Below, in pieces: positions 16,096-25,892 of a stretch of 64,000 bases of DNA (position 1 is the first letter of the stretch; each line of letters begins with the position of its first letter). The DNA comes from Lachnospiraceae bacterium. Its GTDB lineage: Bacteria; Bacillota; Clostridia; Lachnospirales; Lachnospiraceae. The translations under genes were made by a program, and so were the position numbers. The stretch covers positions 16,395 through 80,394 of the forward strand of contig JAFSYI010000084.1 in assembly GCA_017450065.1 (NCBI GenBank), read 5' to 3'. Below the pieces are notes generated by a model, which was not told the DNA's origin, ran no database searches, and was given only the letters and a program-made list of their open reading frames with translations.

Positions 16096-17607
16096 ATGGG
16101 AAAGAAAAAAGAGAAAGAAAAAAAACCGAATTCAATGCAGAATAACAGGTCCTTCTATATGACCATCATTCTGTGTATGATAATATTTATGGCTTCCATT
16201 GCATATCTTATTATCTCCTTTAACAGGCTTATCTCACAGCATGATGAGCATCTGTCCAGTGAGATCTGTACTCTTTTAACGGAAAAAATGAACAATTCCC
16301 TTCGTTTCATGACCGATTCCGCAAAGGACATTTCCGAGGTGCTTTCCGCTCAGGATTTCAAGGATCTTGGCGATATCTACAGAAAGCTTTCAACTGACAA
16401 GAGAGGTGACTATGTCGGTATAGGCTTTATAGATGAGGAGGGGGTATTGTATGCAACGACGGAGGAACGTTACGAATTCCGCAAATGGAACCTGTTATCC
16501 GCAGCAACATACGATCAGGATATAACCATTTCGGCACCCTACCGCTCCACTACCATAGGACAGCCCGTGATCACCCTTTTCACTTCATTCAGATACGCCG
16601 GGGGACGACATGGAACAATGTTCATAACCTACAGACTGAGTGATCTTCAGGATATCGTCAACACCGAATCTCTGACAGACGAGATAGAGATATGGCTTAT
16701 GGACGCCGAATCGGCAAACATGATACTGTGTGTGGGAACGGCCCGGTATGCCATCGGAAGCTGGTCTAACGCCTATCTTTCCATGCAGGATATAAATGAG
16801 GAGTACAAGGAAGCCTATGACGAGTGGCACAAAAGCATGGTCAAGGGCATTAAGAGTGCATCTCTTACCTACAAAATAGGCAAGATCAACTATTCGCAGT
16901 TCTGCGCTGCCATAGACAATATGCCGGGATGGTACGTTGTTGTCCGTATTCCGGGAAATGCCCTGTCGGCAACAATGAATACCTTCAGGAACTATGTGCT
17001 CATCTTCCTTGCTCTCCTGCTGACTGTGGTCATACTTCTCATAATAAATATGTATGCAAGAAACAGGAAAGAAAACCGGAAGCTCGAACAGCTGTCCATT
17101 CATGACCCTCTTACGGGGCTGCTCAACCGCAGGGCCTTCGACAATGCGGCACAGCAGCTGGTAAACAGTGGTGAGCCATCCGTCTTTATATTCTTTGATA
17201 TAGATTATTTCAAGCAGGTAAACGATCTGTTCGGACACGACTCAGGAGATAAGATACTCAAAACCTTCTCCGAAATACTGAAATCCCATTTCAGGGGGAC
17301 GGATCTTATATCAAGATACGGCGGCGATGAATATGTTGTCCTTGCAAAGACCGATTCCGTACCGGCAATAAGCCGCACTCTCGCTGCCATCCGTGATGAG
17401 TTCCACAGCGTTAAATCCTCGGATTTCTCAAGCACGATCACCGACCACACCTTTACCTTCAGTGCCGGAGCCGCAATATCACCTGCGGATTCCTCCGAAT
17501 TCGAAGATCTGAAGAAATGTGCGGACGAAGCACTCTATAAGGTAAAGGAATTCAACAGGGACGGTTATCTTTGGTATGATGAAGCTGTAAAACCAGACTA
17601 TGTATAA
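16096..17607 (+). CDS. Membrane diguanylate cyclase with extracellular sensor domain
   Basis: 503 residues: Lys-rich N-terminus, membrane helix about 20-42, extracellular Cache-like domain about 43-295, second helix about 300-322 (YVLIFLALLLTVVILLIINM), then GGDEF domain about 335-500. Active site SRYGGDEYVVLA is intact, and RGTD lies five residues before it, the classical inhibitory I-site. It should make cyclic di-GMP in response to the extracellular domain, possibly through contact with the lipoprotein encoded just upstream. Confidence 0.88.
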   Translation: MGKKKEKEKKPNSMQNNRSFYMTIILCMIIFMASIAYLIISFNRLISQHDEHLSSEICTLLTEKMNNSLRFMTDSAKDISEVLSAQDFKDLGDIYRKLSTDKRGDYVGIGFIDEEGVLYATTEERYEFRKWNLLSAATYDQDITISAPYRSTTIGQPVITLFTSFRYAGGRHGTMFITYRLSDLQDIVNTESLTDEIEIWLMDAESANMILCVGTARYAIGSWSNAYLSMQDINEEYKEAYDEWHKSMVKGIKSASLTYKIGKINYSQFCAAIDNMPGWYVVVRIPGNALSATMNTFRNYVLIFLALLLTVVILLIINMYARNRKENRKLEQLSIHDPLTGLLNRRAFDNAAQQLVNSGEPSVFIFFDIDYFKQVNDLFGHDSGDKILKTFSEILKSHFRGTDLISRYGGDEYVVLAKTDSVPAISRTLAAIRDEFHSVKSSDFSSTITDHTFTFSAGAAISPADSSEFEDLKKCADEALYKVKEFNRDGYLWYDEAVKPDYV

Positions 17608-17628
17608 GCAGGAAGGAGCCGGAAATCT

Positions 17629-19104
17629 ATGAACATCGTTGAAGAAGCAATCATTTATGCAACCATCATGCATCAGGGTAAGGTACGTAAATTCAAGAAC
17701 AGACCATTTATCCTTCATCCATTGGAGGTGGCTGAGATCCTGTCTACAATGACAGATGATGCGGAGATCATTACCGCAGGCATTCTGCATGATATTGTCG
17801 AAAGCACGGACGGTACATTGGAGGAAATTGAGAAAAGATTCGGAAAACGTGTGGCATATCTGGTCCGGTCCGAGTCGGAAAACGAATATCCGGATAAGGA
17901 CCGCAGTGAAACATGGAAGATACGTAAGGAGGAGTCTCTCTCTATCCTGAGAAACAGCAATGACCGCGGTGTCAAAATGGTCTGGCTGGCCGACAAGCTT
18001 TCCAATCTGCGTTCGATATCCGGTATGTATTCGGAAATGGGTGAGGCGATCTGGGATACTCTCGATGAGGGCGACCCTGTCATGCAGTGCTGGTACTATA
18101 AGACGGTCGCGGAGCTTATAGAGCTTTCACTTAACAGGACCGGAGCCTTCAAGGAGCTTATCAAACACATTAATTTCATCTGGCCCAACACATTTGATTC
18201 CGATAAGGCCAGATACAGGAAGTATAAAGAGATTTCCCTGGACGGCTGTACTCTTCTGGGACGCGGCGCCAAGGGCGAGGTGTACCGATATGACGATGAA
18301 CTTGTCATTAAGGTATTCAATCAGAACAATACCTACAAGGATGTGGAACAGGAAATCGCTCTGGCCAGAAAAGCCTTTATACTTGGTGTGCCTACCGCAA
18401 TCTCATTCGGAATAGTTTCCGTGGGTGACCGCTACGGCGCGATGTTTGAAATAGTTGATTCCGAAACAGTGTCAAAATCTATCTCAAGAGCTCCGGGACA
18501 GGTCAAAACATATGCAAGAATTATGGCAGAGCTTGCACGAACCATTCACGGTATTTCCGTCGATGATGAGAATGCTTTCCCGAATGTGACAGTGAGGCTC
18601 AAGGACTATGTTGAAGGCGGGATCGCACATGAGAACAGAGAGCTTGCACAAAAATGCATGGCGCTTATAGACACCATTGCCCCTTTCAATACTCTTATCC
18701 ATGGTGATTTTCACACAGGAAACGTATTTATGGTAAAGGGCGAGCCTCTTCTTATCGATATGGACAGGATCTCCACCGGACACCCTATCTCAGAGATCAG
18801 TGATCTGTACTATACTTATGTGGTCCGCGGTGAAGAGGGCGCTTCTTTTGTTGAAGACTTTATGGGCTTTTCCTATGAAACCTCCAAAAAGTTTTACCGC
18901 AGTTTCCTCAAGCACTATCTGCAGACAGAGGATGAAAACAGGCTTAAAGAGGTAACAGAAAAAGCGTCTGTCATCTGCTGCACCAGGATGATCCGCAAGC
19001 TTCGTAAGAAAGGCAGACCTTCCGAAGAGGAACAGAAGAAAATAGCCGTTTATGTCGACAGACTTACAGAACTGGTTGAGAAATATGACACTCTGGTATT
19101 TTAA
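17629..19104 (+). CDS. SpoT-like HD phosphohydrolase domain fused to APH-type kinase domain
   Basis: 491 residues. Residues 1-185 resemble the (p)ppGpp hydrolase HD domain of RelA/SpoT (HQGKVRKFKNRPFILHPLEV, then AGILHDIVESTDGTLEEIEK). Residues about 205-480 form an aminoglycoside-phosphotransferase-like kinase fold with LLGRGAKGEVYRYDDELVIK (ATP loop and Lys), IHGDFHTGNVFMV (catalytic loop) and LLIDMDRIS (metal Asp). There is no synthetase domain. The kinase half resembles a paralogous Clostridia/Fibrobacter family of unknown substrate. It starts 21 bases after the cyclase and may be co-transcribed, linking nucleotide signalling functions. Substrates of both domains are unproved. Confidence 0.75.
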   Translation: MNIVEEAIIYATIMHQGKVRKFKNRPFILHPLEVAEILSTMTDDAEIITAGILHDIVESTDGTLEEIEKRFGKRVAYLVRSESENEYPDKDRSETWKIRKEESLSILRNSNDRGVKMVWLADKLSNLRSISGMYSEMGEAIWDTLDEGDPVMQCWYYKTVAELIELSLNRTGAFKELIKHINFIWPNTFDSDKARYRKYKEISLDGCTLLGRGAKGEVYRYDDELVIKVFNQNNTYKDVEQEIALARKAFILGVPTAISFGIVSVGDRYGAMFEIVDSETVSKSISRAPGQVKTYARIMAELARTIHGISVDDENAFPNVTVRLKDYVEGGIAHENRELAQKCMALIDTIAPFNTLIHGDFHTGNVFMVKGEPLLIDMDRISTGHPISEISDLYYTYVVRGEEGASFVEDFMGFSYETSKKFYRSFLKHYLQTEDENRLKEVTEKASVICCTRMIRKLRKKGRPSEEEQKKIAVYVDRLTELVEKYDTLVF

Positions 19105-19156
19105 TCCCGGACTGTCTCTCCACCGGCATCGGTTATAAATTCTCGTATAAAACCTG

Positions 19157-21091
19157 TTACAATACGTATATTCCGGGACTCATGGGCAGCCCTTCAGAAT
19201 TATAGATAAGGGCTCCCGTGTTAGTCTGGGAATAACAGTATCTTATTTCCTTTACCGAATGCTTAAGCCCTCTCACCTTAAGGATCAGCCTGTCTTTATT
19301 CACTGTGACATCGGCTTTAAAACTGTTCCCATCTTCATCTGTAAGTATAAGATCGGTCACTCTTCCATCGCTTCCCTTACCGCCAGCCTCACATACTTTA
19401 AGACCTTCTCCAACACCGGACATATTAAGGGTTATCTCTGCCTCATCCCCGTTTCTTACACACATAAATTTCTTTATGGACGGACCGTGGCATTCTATGT
19501 CAAGACCGCAGCTGTTCCTTGCGGCAAGCAGCGCAAGACGTCTGCCCAGCTCTCTCTTTTCCTGTGGATGAAGGTCGTTATCCTCTCCAAGATCTATCGT
19601 AACTATGCTGTCACAGCCTTCAATGCTCTCTCCCAGGCGCCTTAACACCTCTCTCATTCCCTGCCAGGCTTCACTGCAGGGATCATTGTCTATCGTAAAA
19701 TTCGGCAGCTGGACTACATTCACGGGAAGCTTATCATCACTCCATTCCTTCCTGTAGCCCTCAACCATACGCCTGAAAAGCTCCGTATATTCATCCCTCT
19801 CCTCGCAGTCCGACTCCCCCTGATACCAGTTGACACCGCCTATCACATAAGATGTACACGGAGCAGTCATCGCATTGTACAGCCCGGCCGGCTTCCAGCT
19901 TACGAAATCCTGTCTCGGCGCCTCACTGTCAGCTGAGGCTCCTGTCATATATTTCCACTCGCCGCTTAAATCTATCGTATTCTCTTCATTAAACACCTTA
20001 TATTCCTTACCGGGTGTAAATCTGGCCGCGGAATGGCCCTTGGCCCCGAATTCAATAAGGTACTCAGCCTTAAGCCTTACGGTCACATTATTGATACCCT
20101 CATGAAGCAGATTTGCGGGAATCACATATTTTCTCGGCGGATACTGATAATCCGTGCTTCCGACATATTTTCCGTTAACAAAGGTCCTGTCACTGTCCAC
20201 CATTGTCCCAAGCCACAGCTTTGCTTCTTTACCTGCCATTTCAGCCGGCACGATGAAGCTCTTCCTGAAATATATGACTCCCAGGGTATCCCCTATTTCC
20301 GTATCCTTAAGAAAGGCCGGAAGAATTACTGTTCTCCATGAAGAATCATCGAAGCCTTCCGCTTCCCAATGTTCTATGCGTCCCCTGTCTTTACTGTCCA
20401 GCTCATTATGCCACCTAAGCGGAACTTCTATATTTGATTCAAGTACGGATTTCCTGAATTGCTCATCAGAATACCTGTCAGCCTCAGCCAGCTTGTCATC
20501 ATAGCCCTTCAGCATTTCCCTGCTCATCCAGCAGTGAATTTTCGAACCGCCGAGACTTGCATCAATGAATCCTACCGGTATCCCGGTAAACCTGTTAAGC
20601 TCCCTTGCAAAGAAATAAGCGGTTGCGGAGAATTCACCTATGTATTCCTTATCGGGCTTCCTCCACTTACCCGTCAGACTGTCGTCAAGCGGCTTTATAA
20701 AATCAAGCGCCTCCTGAATCTTAAACTCCCTTACCTGAGGATAGTCACAGTCTGTCATCTCTTCGGGATATCTGTCTTTGACACGCGCCATGGGAAGCTC
20801 CATATTGGACTGCCCCGAGCAGAGCCATACTTCACCTATAAGAATGTCACCGATCCTTATGCATTCACCCCGGTCATTACTTACCGTCATGGTATATGGA
20901 CCTCCGTAAGGCTGTTCCTTAAGCCACAGCTCAAACCGTCCTGCAGCACCTGCCAAAGCCTCATACTTCTCATTCATGAAATCAACCGAAATCCTGCTGC
21001 CCGGCTCATCCCAGCCCCAGATATGCTGCTTCTTATCTTTCTGCAATACCATTCCGTTACTGATAAGCCTCGGTAATCTTAATCCACTCAT
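19157..21091 (-). CDS. Sialate O-acetylesterase-type SGNH carbohydrate esterase
   Basis: 644 residues from the ATG at 21091. It removes acetyl groups from sugars; members of this family act on sialic acid or on plant-polysaccharide acetyl esters. SGNH motifs: CSGQSNMELPM (catalytic Ser), GVNWYQGESDCEERDEY and IDLGEDNDLHPQEK (catalytic Asp/His). A beta-sandwich insert (residues about 240-370) lies between the first and later blocks, as usual in the family. No signal peptide, so cytoplasmic or exported differently. It directly follows a YesN/YesM two-component pair (17 bases), so its substrate is probably sensed by them. In this setting I favour an acetylated plant glycan over sialic acid. Confidence 0.8.
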   Translation of the reverse strand: MSGLRLPRLISNGMVLQKDKKQHIWGWDEPGSRISVDFMNEKYEALAGAAGRFELWLKEQPYGGPYTMTVSNDRGECIRIGDILIGEVWLCSGQSNMELPMARVKDRYPEEMTDCDYPQVREFKIQEALDFIKPLDDSLTGKWRKPDKEYIGEFSATAYFFARELNRFTGIPVGFIDASLGGSKIHCWMSREMLKGYDDKLAEADRYSDEQFRKSVLESNIEVPLRWHNELDSKDRGRIEHWEAEGFDDSSWRTVILPAFLKDTEIGDTLGVIYFRKSFIVPAEMAGKEAKLWLGTMVDSDRTFVNGKYVGSTDYQYPPRKYVIPANLLHEGINNVTVRLKAEYLIEFGAKGHSAARFTPGKEYKVFNEENTIDLSGEWKYMTGASADSEAPRQDFVSWKPAGLYNAMTAPCTSYVIGGVNWYQGESDCEERDEYTELFRRMVEGYRKEWSDDKLPVNVVQLPNFTIDNDPCSEAWQGMREVLRRLGESIEGCDSIVTIDLGEDNDLHPQEKRELGRRLALLAARNSCGLDIECHGPSIKKFMCVRNGDEAEITLNMSGVGEGLKVCEAGGKGSDGRVTDLILTDEDGNSFKADVTVNKDRLILKVRGLKHSVKEIRYCYSQTNTGALIYNSEGLPMSPGIYVL

Positions 21092-21108
21092 TGTATTTAT
21101 ACTACCTC

Positions 21109-22230
21109 CTACTCGGTGTAAGTTCCTCTGTTCCTTCTGTATCTTGCCGGCGTACACCCCTTCAGATCAATGAACTTCTGTATAAAATAATCCATATCCT
21201 TATACCCGACCTTCTCGGCGATTATCGCTATCTTTTCATCAGTCTTAAGCAGCATGGATGCTGCCTCATTTATCCGTACGGACGACAGATAGTCCTTAAA
21301 GGACTGATCATACTTCTTCCTGAACAGCTGGCCAAGATATGATGTATTGACATAGTATTTCCTGCTCAGATCCTTAAGCGTAAGGTTCTCGGCATAATTA
21401 AGCTTGATCTCTTTCTCTATCTCAATGAGTACATCTGTCGATGCATTCTTCTTAAGCTCAGCAAGGTACTCCGCATAGCTTAGCGCAAATCTCTTAAGAT
21501 GTGTGCGTGTTCCCTTTGTATTAACCGCATCATAAACATTCTCATTTATATATCTGAGTATCTCTTCCTGATCTACCGACTCATCCAGTTCAACAGCCAG
21601 ATGTATAAGATTAAACTGCAGATAGCTTATGTTGGCGGAAACGATATTTCCCGAAAGCCCCATGGAGAACATCCTGTCATACAATCCATCAACCCCTGCG
21701 TTGATCCGGGTCATGTCATTTTGCTCTATAGCCTCCACGAGAGCATCGACCTCTTCCTTACACAGCTCTTCCCTTGTATTGCCGGCCATGGCACTTCCGG
21801 CCGGATCCGCGTTCTCAGACAGATCATCCTCTGTTTCCCCCGCGTCCTTCCTCTCTGCTGCAGACTGCGAAACCCTGGCAAGTATTCCCGTCAGCTGTTC
21901 CCTGCTTATGGGCTTCAGCAGATAATCCATACAGGCATATCTTATAGCCTTTCTGGCATATTCGAATTCATTGTATCCGCTGAGTATTATAAACCATGCA
22001 TCGGAAAGCCTTTCTTCTCTTATCCTCTCAAGCAGCTCTATTCCCGTCATGACAGGCATGCTAATATCCGCTATGATAAGATCAACCCTTTTATTCTTAA
22101 GATACTCATATGCTTCTCCGCCGTTTCCGGCCATCTTCACGATCTCAAAGCCAAGCTCATTCCAGTTAATAAGCACTGACAGACCCTGCATGATAAAAGG
22201 TTCGTCATCCACAAGCATAACCCTAAGCAA
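21109..22230 (-). CDS. YesN-type response regulator (receiver + AraC HTH)
   Basis: 373 residues. Receiver domain 1-120 with the phosphoacceptor Asp55 in LIIADISMPVMTG and the Lys in YLLKPISREQL. The middle is a variable linker domain. The C-terminal AraC helix-turn-helix (LTLKDLSRKYYVNTSYLGQL and IAIIAEKVGYKDMDYFIQKF) binds DNA. It is paired with the histidine kinase 34 bases upstream and probably activates the esterase and other polysaccharide genes. Confidence 0.92.
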   Translation of the reverse strand: MLRVMLVDDEPFIMQGLSVLINWNELGFEIVKMAGNGGEAYEYLKNKRVDLIIADISMPVMTGIELLERIREERLSDAWFIILSGYNEFEYARKAIRYACMDYLLKPISREQLTGILARVSQSAAERKDAGETEDDLSENADPAGSAMAGNTREELCKEEVDALVEAIEQNDMTRINAGVDGLYDRMFSMGLSGNIVSANISYLQFNLIHLAVELDESVDQEEILRYINENVYDAVNTKGTRTHLKRFALSYAEYLAELKKNASTDVLIEIEKEIKLNYAENLTLKDLSRKYYVNTSYLGQLFRKKYDQSFKDYLSSVRINEAASMLLKTDEKIAIIAEKVGYKDMDYFIQKFIDLKGCTPARYRRNRGTYTE

Positions 22231-22264
22231 TGTATATTCCTCCTACCGGATCTATATAGCCTCC

Positions 22265-24058
22265 CTATTGCACGCTTACCGCCAATGTATCAACAGGGAT
22301 ACTTATAAATATTGTGGTGCCTACGCCCTTCTCACTCTCCACCTGCACGGAAGCCCTGTTATTGGTATGCATCTTAAGACGCAGGCAGGCATTTATCATC
22401 CCTATATGATCCCCCTTCTTAAGTTCGTCTATGGTGCAGCTCCTCAGCCTCTCATTAAGCTCCTCCACAGCCTCATCTGCCATTCCGTCACCTGTATCCT
22501 CAACCTCCATATACAGCCTGTCATCCTGCTCGTAAACCCTGATATAGATATAGGTGGTGCCTGCCTTGTTCTCAGCGCCGTGGACACAGGCATTCTCAAC
22601 GAAGGTTTCAAGGGTCAGTCTCGGCATATAATAATTCTCACACCCGTTCCTTACGCTTATATTATAGCTCAGCTTGTCTCCGAAGCGGTATTTCTGCAGC
22701 TCCAGATACGCCTCCACGAACTTAAGCTCTTCCTTAAGCCTCACCTGATCATCGGACCAGTCCACATTCTGCCTCTGAAGGATAGCCAGACGCTCTATCA
22801 TATCGGCAGTTTCACCCTCGCCCTTGATTATACTGTGCATACGTATGCTTTCAAGCACATTAAAGAGGAAATGGGGGTTGATCTGTGAATGCAGTGCCAG
22901 AAGCTCCGCCTGCTGCCTCTCTATATCTATTTCCTGTTTGCGCAGGCGTTCCTCATAAACAGTCCTTATAAGCTCCTTTAAGCGAACCACCATCCTGTTA
23001 TAATTCCTCATCAGGCTGCCGATCTCATCCCTGCCATGTATATCGCTTATTTCCTCGAGTGAACTCATGTCGTTGTTCACGTTGTCAAATGATGAACTCA
23101 GCGTCCGCAGACGGTCTGTAAATGAAATGTTGATCATATACATCAGCACAGACGGGAGCAGGATATTTACCGATAAAAGCAGGATGAGCAGCGGAAAATG
23201 CCTCTTTATCAGGTCAAATACATCCCTCTCACTGTCAGAGACCAGTATCCGCAGCTTAAGACCATATAGTTCAAAATCATTTTCATATGCGAAATCCGCG
23301 TTCCTGCCAAGATTTGCAAAAGGGGTTATAAGATCTGTATAGCCTTCTGTCGAATACAGTATCCTGTCACCCTCGCATATGTAAACCGGCATCGAATAAT
23401 GCATATCATTAAACCGCCTGACAAGCTTGCTGTAATCAATATCAACCTTGACCAGCATCCTGTGTGTGAAATCCTTATAATGATCGAGACGTCTTACCAC
23501 TGCAAGCCTTTTCCGCACAGTCTCTGTCATATGGTCATCACCCATGTAATAGCTCTCCAGTATGACGTCCCTGTCATTCTCATTTACTGCTTTCAGCCAT
23601 TCCTCACCCTCCTGCGACATAATGGATACAAAAGTTCCGCCGCTTACTATCGTCGGGTTATCGGTATACATGGTCATGAGCATATCACTGCTTGAGAGAA
23701 GGATTTTGGCAAACGGTTCATTAAGAAGTTCATACCTCGCAGTATAATAGTCAACCGACGACTCATATTCCCTGTCCATGAACTCATATATCTCCCTGTT
23801 TATGAACAGATTCGTAGTCGGTCTTACCGCACCTTCCACCGTATTTCTGAAATCAGCCTCTATCGCGCTTGCCAGGTTCTTCATTTCGGTCTGTCTGGCT
23901 GCCTGCTCATCCGAGCTTATTATGCTTAAGATGACCCCGTCAGTAACGAACAGCGGCAGAAGCACACAGAACACAAATAAGACTATAAGCTTACTGCGTA
24001 CAGTCAGATCATCCATTATTCCTTTATAGATATTTCTTTTATGTGATTGCCGTTTCAT
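22265..24058 (-). CDS. YesM-type sensor histidine kinase
   Basis: 597 residues: first membrane helix about 25-45, large extracellular domain about 48-280, second helix about 290-312, HAMP linker, then the His-kinase region (LHSQINPHFLFNVLESIRMH, phosphoacceptor His in NPHF) and an ATPase domain (ETFVENACVHGAENKAG, DTGDGMAD). This family typically senses extracellular oligosaccharides in gut and rumen Clostridia and phosphorylates a YesN partner, here the next gene. Confidence 0.92.
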   Translation of the reverse strand: MKRQSHKRNIYKGIMDDLTVRSKLIVLFVFCVLLPLFVTDGVILSIISSDEQAARQTEMKNLASAIEADFRNTVEGAVRPTTNLFINREIYEFMDREYESSVDYYTARYELLNEPFAKILLSSSDMLMTMYTDNPTIVSGGTFVSIMSQEGEEWLKAVNENDRDVILESYYMGDDHMTETVRKRLAVVRRLDHYKDFTHRMLVKVDIDYSKLVRRFNDMHYSMPVYICEGDRILYSTEGYTDLITPFANLGRNADFAYENDFELYGLKLRILVSDSERDVFDLIKRHFPLLILLLSVNILLPSVLMYMINISFTDRLRTLSSSFDNVNNDMSSLEEISDIHGRDEIGSLMRNYNRMVVRLKELIRTVYEERLRKQEIDIERQQAELLALHSQINPHFLFNVLESIRMHSIIKGEGETADMIERLAILQRQNVDWSDDQVRLKEELKFVEAYLELQKYRFGDKLSYNISVRNGCENYYMPRLTLETFVENACVHGAENKAGTTYIYIRVYEQDDRLYMEVEDTGDGMADEAVEELNERLRSCTIDELKKGDHIGMINACLRLKMHTNNRASVQVESEKGVGTTIFISIPVDTLAVSVQ

Positions 24059-24106
24059 TCCTCAGATGCGGTATTTCATTTCATCATATCAGTATCAGCA
24101 CATTTC

Positions 24107-24340
24107 TCATAATTGCGGAAGTAACTCGAGCAGCCTGATCGTTTCAACGTCTGTTGCCGTGAGACGTATATTGGAAACATATTCATTTCCGTCAGGATCC
24201 GTTACCCGCATTTCTACTACCGTTCCATCCTTAAGAGCCTTTCCCTTAAGCATCTCCAGAAAAGGCATTACCTTCGGGTGATCGGCGTTAAACATATCCA
24301 TCCTCTTTTTTGCTTCGTTTTTGATCATTTTGTCCATCAT
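24107..24340 (-). CDS. Small protein of unknown function
   Basis: 77 residues, not recognised. The sequence is charged at the start (KNEAKKRMDMFNADHPKVMP) with a beta-rich centre (GTVVEMRVTDPDGNEYVSNI) and a Leu-rich end (DVETIRLLELLPQL). No signal peptide or membrane helix. A GGAGG site precedes the ATG, and it follows the AMP-ligase gene by 19 bases, so it belongs to that operon. It could be a small partner of the ligase/carrier-protein set; no function can be given. Confidence 0.65.
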   Translation of the reverse strand: MMDKMIKNEAKKRMDMFNADHPKVMPFLEMLKGKALKDGTVVEMRVTDPDGNEYVSNIRLTATDVETIRLLELLPQL

Positions 24341-24359
24341 GGTTTATCTTTCCTCCAAC

Positions 24360-25889
24360 TTATAACAGCCTTCCCTTTTCTCCCGTCTGTATTCTCTTTA
24401 CCTTTCTTGAAGTGGTCTTGTCAAACTCTTTATCCCTGAGTCTTAACCTCAGTATCCTCTTTGACTGCGGAACACTCTTGTTTATTTCTGCAACCTTCTT
24501 CTTAAACAGCTCTTCCGCCTTATCCCTGAACTCCGGATAAGGATAGACCTCTGCCGTGATCTGTTCCTCTTCCGAATAAACAAGTATCTCCTGCATCCAT
24601 TCAAGACCGGCGAATTTATTCTCAAGCTCCTCCGGGGAAATATTCTCGCCGTTGCTTAAGATTATAAGATTCTTCTTTCTGCCGGTAAGGTAGAGACGCC
24701 TGTCCTTAACATATCCGAGATCTCCGGTCTTAAGCCAGCCGTCCTCCGTAAACATTTCCTTTGTCGCTTCATCATTCTTATAATATCCGAGCATGACAGA
24801 GGGGCTCTTAACCTGTATCTCGTCATCCTCGATCCTCACCTCGCAGCCCTTAACGATGATACCCACCTCATCTCCTATAGTAGGATCGTTAAGGCTTGAT
24901 GATGAAATGCGCGGTGAGCATTCGGTCATTCCGTACCCCTGAAGCAGCGGTACTCCCATTTTCTTATATGCCTTTATAAGATCCGGCGCAAGATAAGCGC
25001 CTCCGCAGAATATACATTTTAAGTTCTTTCCAAATACTGACCTTCCGACCAAAAGCATGGGAACAAGAGGCCTGGCCTTGTGGGCTGCCTGTATCTTTCT
25101 GTAGATCGTCTCCACTATCATGGGCACGAGCAGTATCTTGGTCGGCTCGAACAGCTTGATGTTCTGAGCTATCCTCATTATCGAATCATTAATGCAGACA
25201 GTAACCCCGTACCTTATCGCGAGAAGGTAATCGCAGGTAAGACAGTAGGCATGATGTATTGGAAGCACCGATAGAATAACATCCGAACTGTCAGCCTCAT
25301 TCTCGCAGCACAGTGCGTTATCCGTAAGATTCCCGTGTGAAAGCATGACTCCCTTGCTCTTACCCGTTGTTCCCGAGGTATAGAGGATGCAGGCACAGCT
25401 GTCTTTCGAGGGATGCACAGGCTCAATGGGTTCATTGGCCGAAAGGATCCCCGCAAGCTCATCTTCCTCACCGTTTAAGCATACATAGGTTTTAATGCCG
25501 GGACACAGTTCCTTAAGCGTATCGATTATCCGCTTAAATCTTGAATCGTAGAAGAACAGCATTACATCGGCCCGGTTCAGATTATCGGCGACCTCTCCGG
25601 CGCTGAGCTGCGGATCTATGGGTACTGCCACTCCGCCTGAGAGCATGATCCCGAAAAGGCTCGTAAGATAGCCTATGCTGCTGGTCCCTATGAGCCCGGC
25701 TCTTATTTCGCAGCCGTCTGCTTCCTTTGTAAGATATGACGACACCCTGCGTGCTTCCTCATAAAAGGTTCCAAAGCCTTTCTCCCTGAAGCCCTCGCCG
25801 GCCTTTTCCTTAAGAAAGGTCTTATCCCCGTATTCCCCGGCAGCAAAGCCGATCAGATCCTCAATAGTCTTAATATCTTCCACTTTCAT
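24360..25889 (-). CDS. Stand-alone AMP-binding acyl/aminoacyl ligase
   Basis: 509 residues of the ANL adenylating superfamily. Core motifs: ILYTSGTTGKSKGVMLSHGN (P-loop), LQGYGMTECSPRISSSS, LKTGDLGYVKDRRLYLTGR and the C-terminal catalytic Lys region (KTTSRKVKRIQTG). It activates a carboxylate as an adenylate and, because an ACP gene lies 3 bases upstream in the same operon, probably loads it onto that carrier. Fatty acyl or amino acid substrates are both possible; the GYGMTE motif is closer to acyl-CoA ligases. It is separate in sequence from the three A domains of the NRPS. Confidence 0.85.
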   Translation of the reverse strand: MKVEDIKTIEDLIGFAAGEYGDKTFLKEKAGEGFREKGFGTFYEEARRVSSYLTKEADGCEIRAGLIGTSSIGYLTSLFGIMLSGGVAVPIDPQLSAGEVADNLNRADVMLFFYDSRFKRIIDTLKELCPGIKTYVCLNGEEDELAGILSANEPIEPVHPSKDSCACILYTSGTTGKSKGVMLSHGNLTDNALCCENEADSSDVILSVLPIHHAYCLTCDYLLAIRYGVTVCINDSIMRIAQNIKLFEPTKILLVPMIVETIYRKIQAAHKARPLVPMLLVGRSVFGKNLKCIFCGGAYLAPDLIKAYKKMGVPLLQGYGMTECSPRISSSSLNDPTIGDEVGIIVKGCEVRIEDDEIQVKSPSVMLGYYKNDEATKEMFTEDGWLKTGDLGYVKDRRLYLTGRKKNLIILSNGENISPEELENKFAGLEWMQEILVYSEEEQITAEVYPYPEFRDKAEELFKKKVAEINKSVPQSKRILRLRLRDKEFDKTTSRKVKRIQTGEKGRLL

Positions 25890-25892
25890 GCT

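Noticed and set aside
19105-19156. Terminator between the convergent HD-kinase and esterase genes
   Set aside because: The similar TCCCGGACT-like stretches are in direct and not inverted orientation, so no stem forms.
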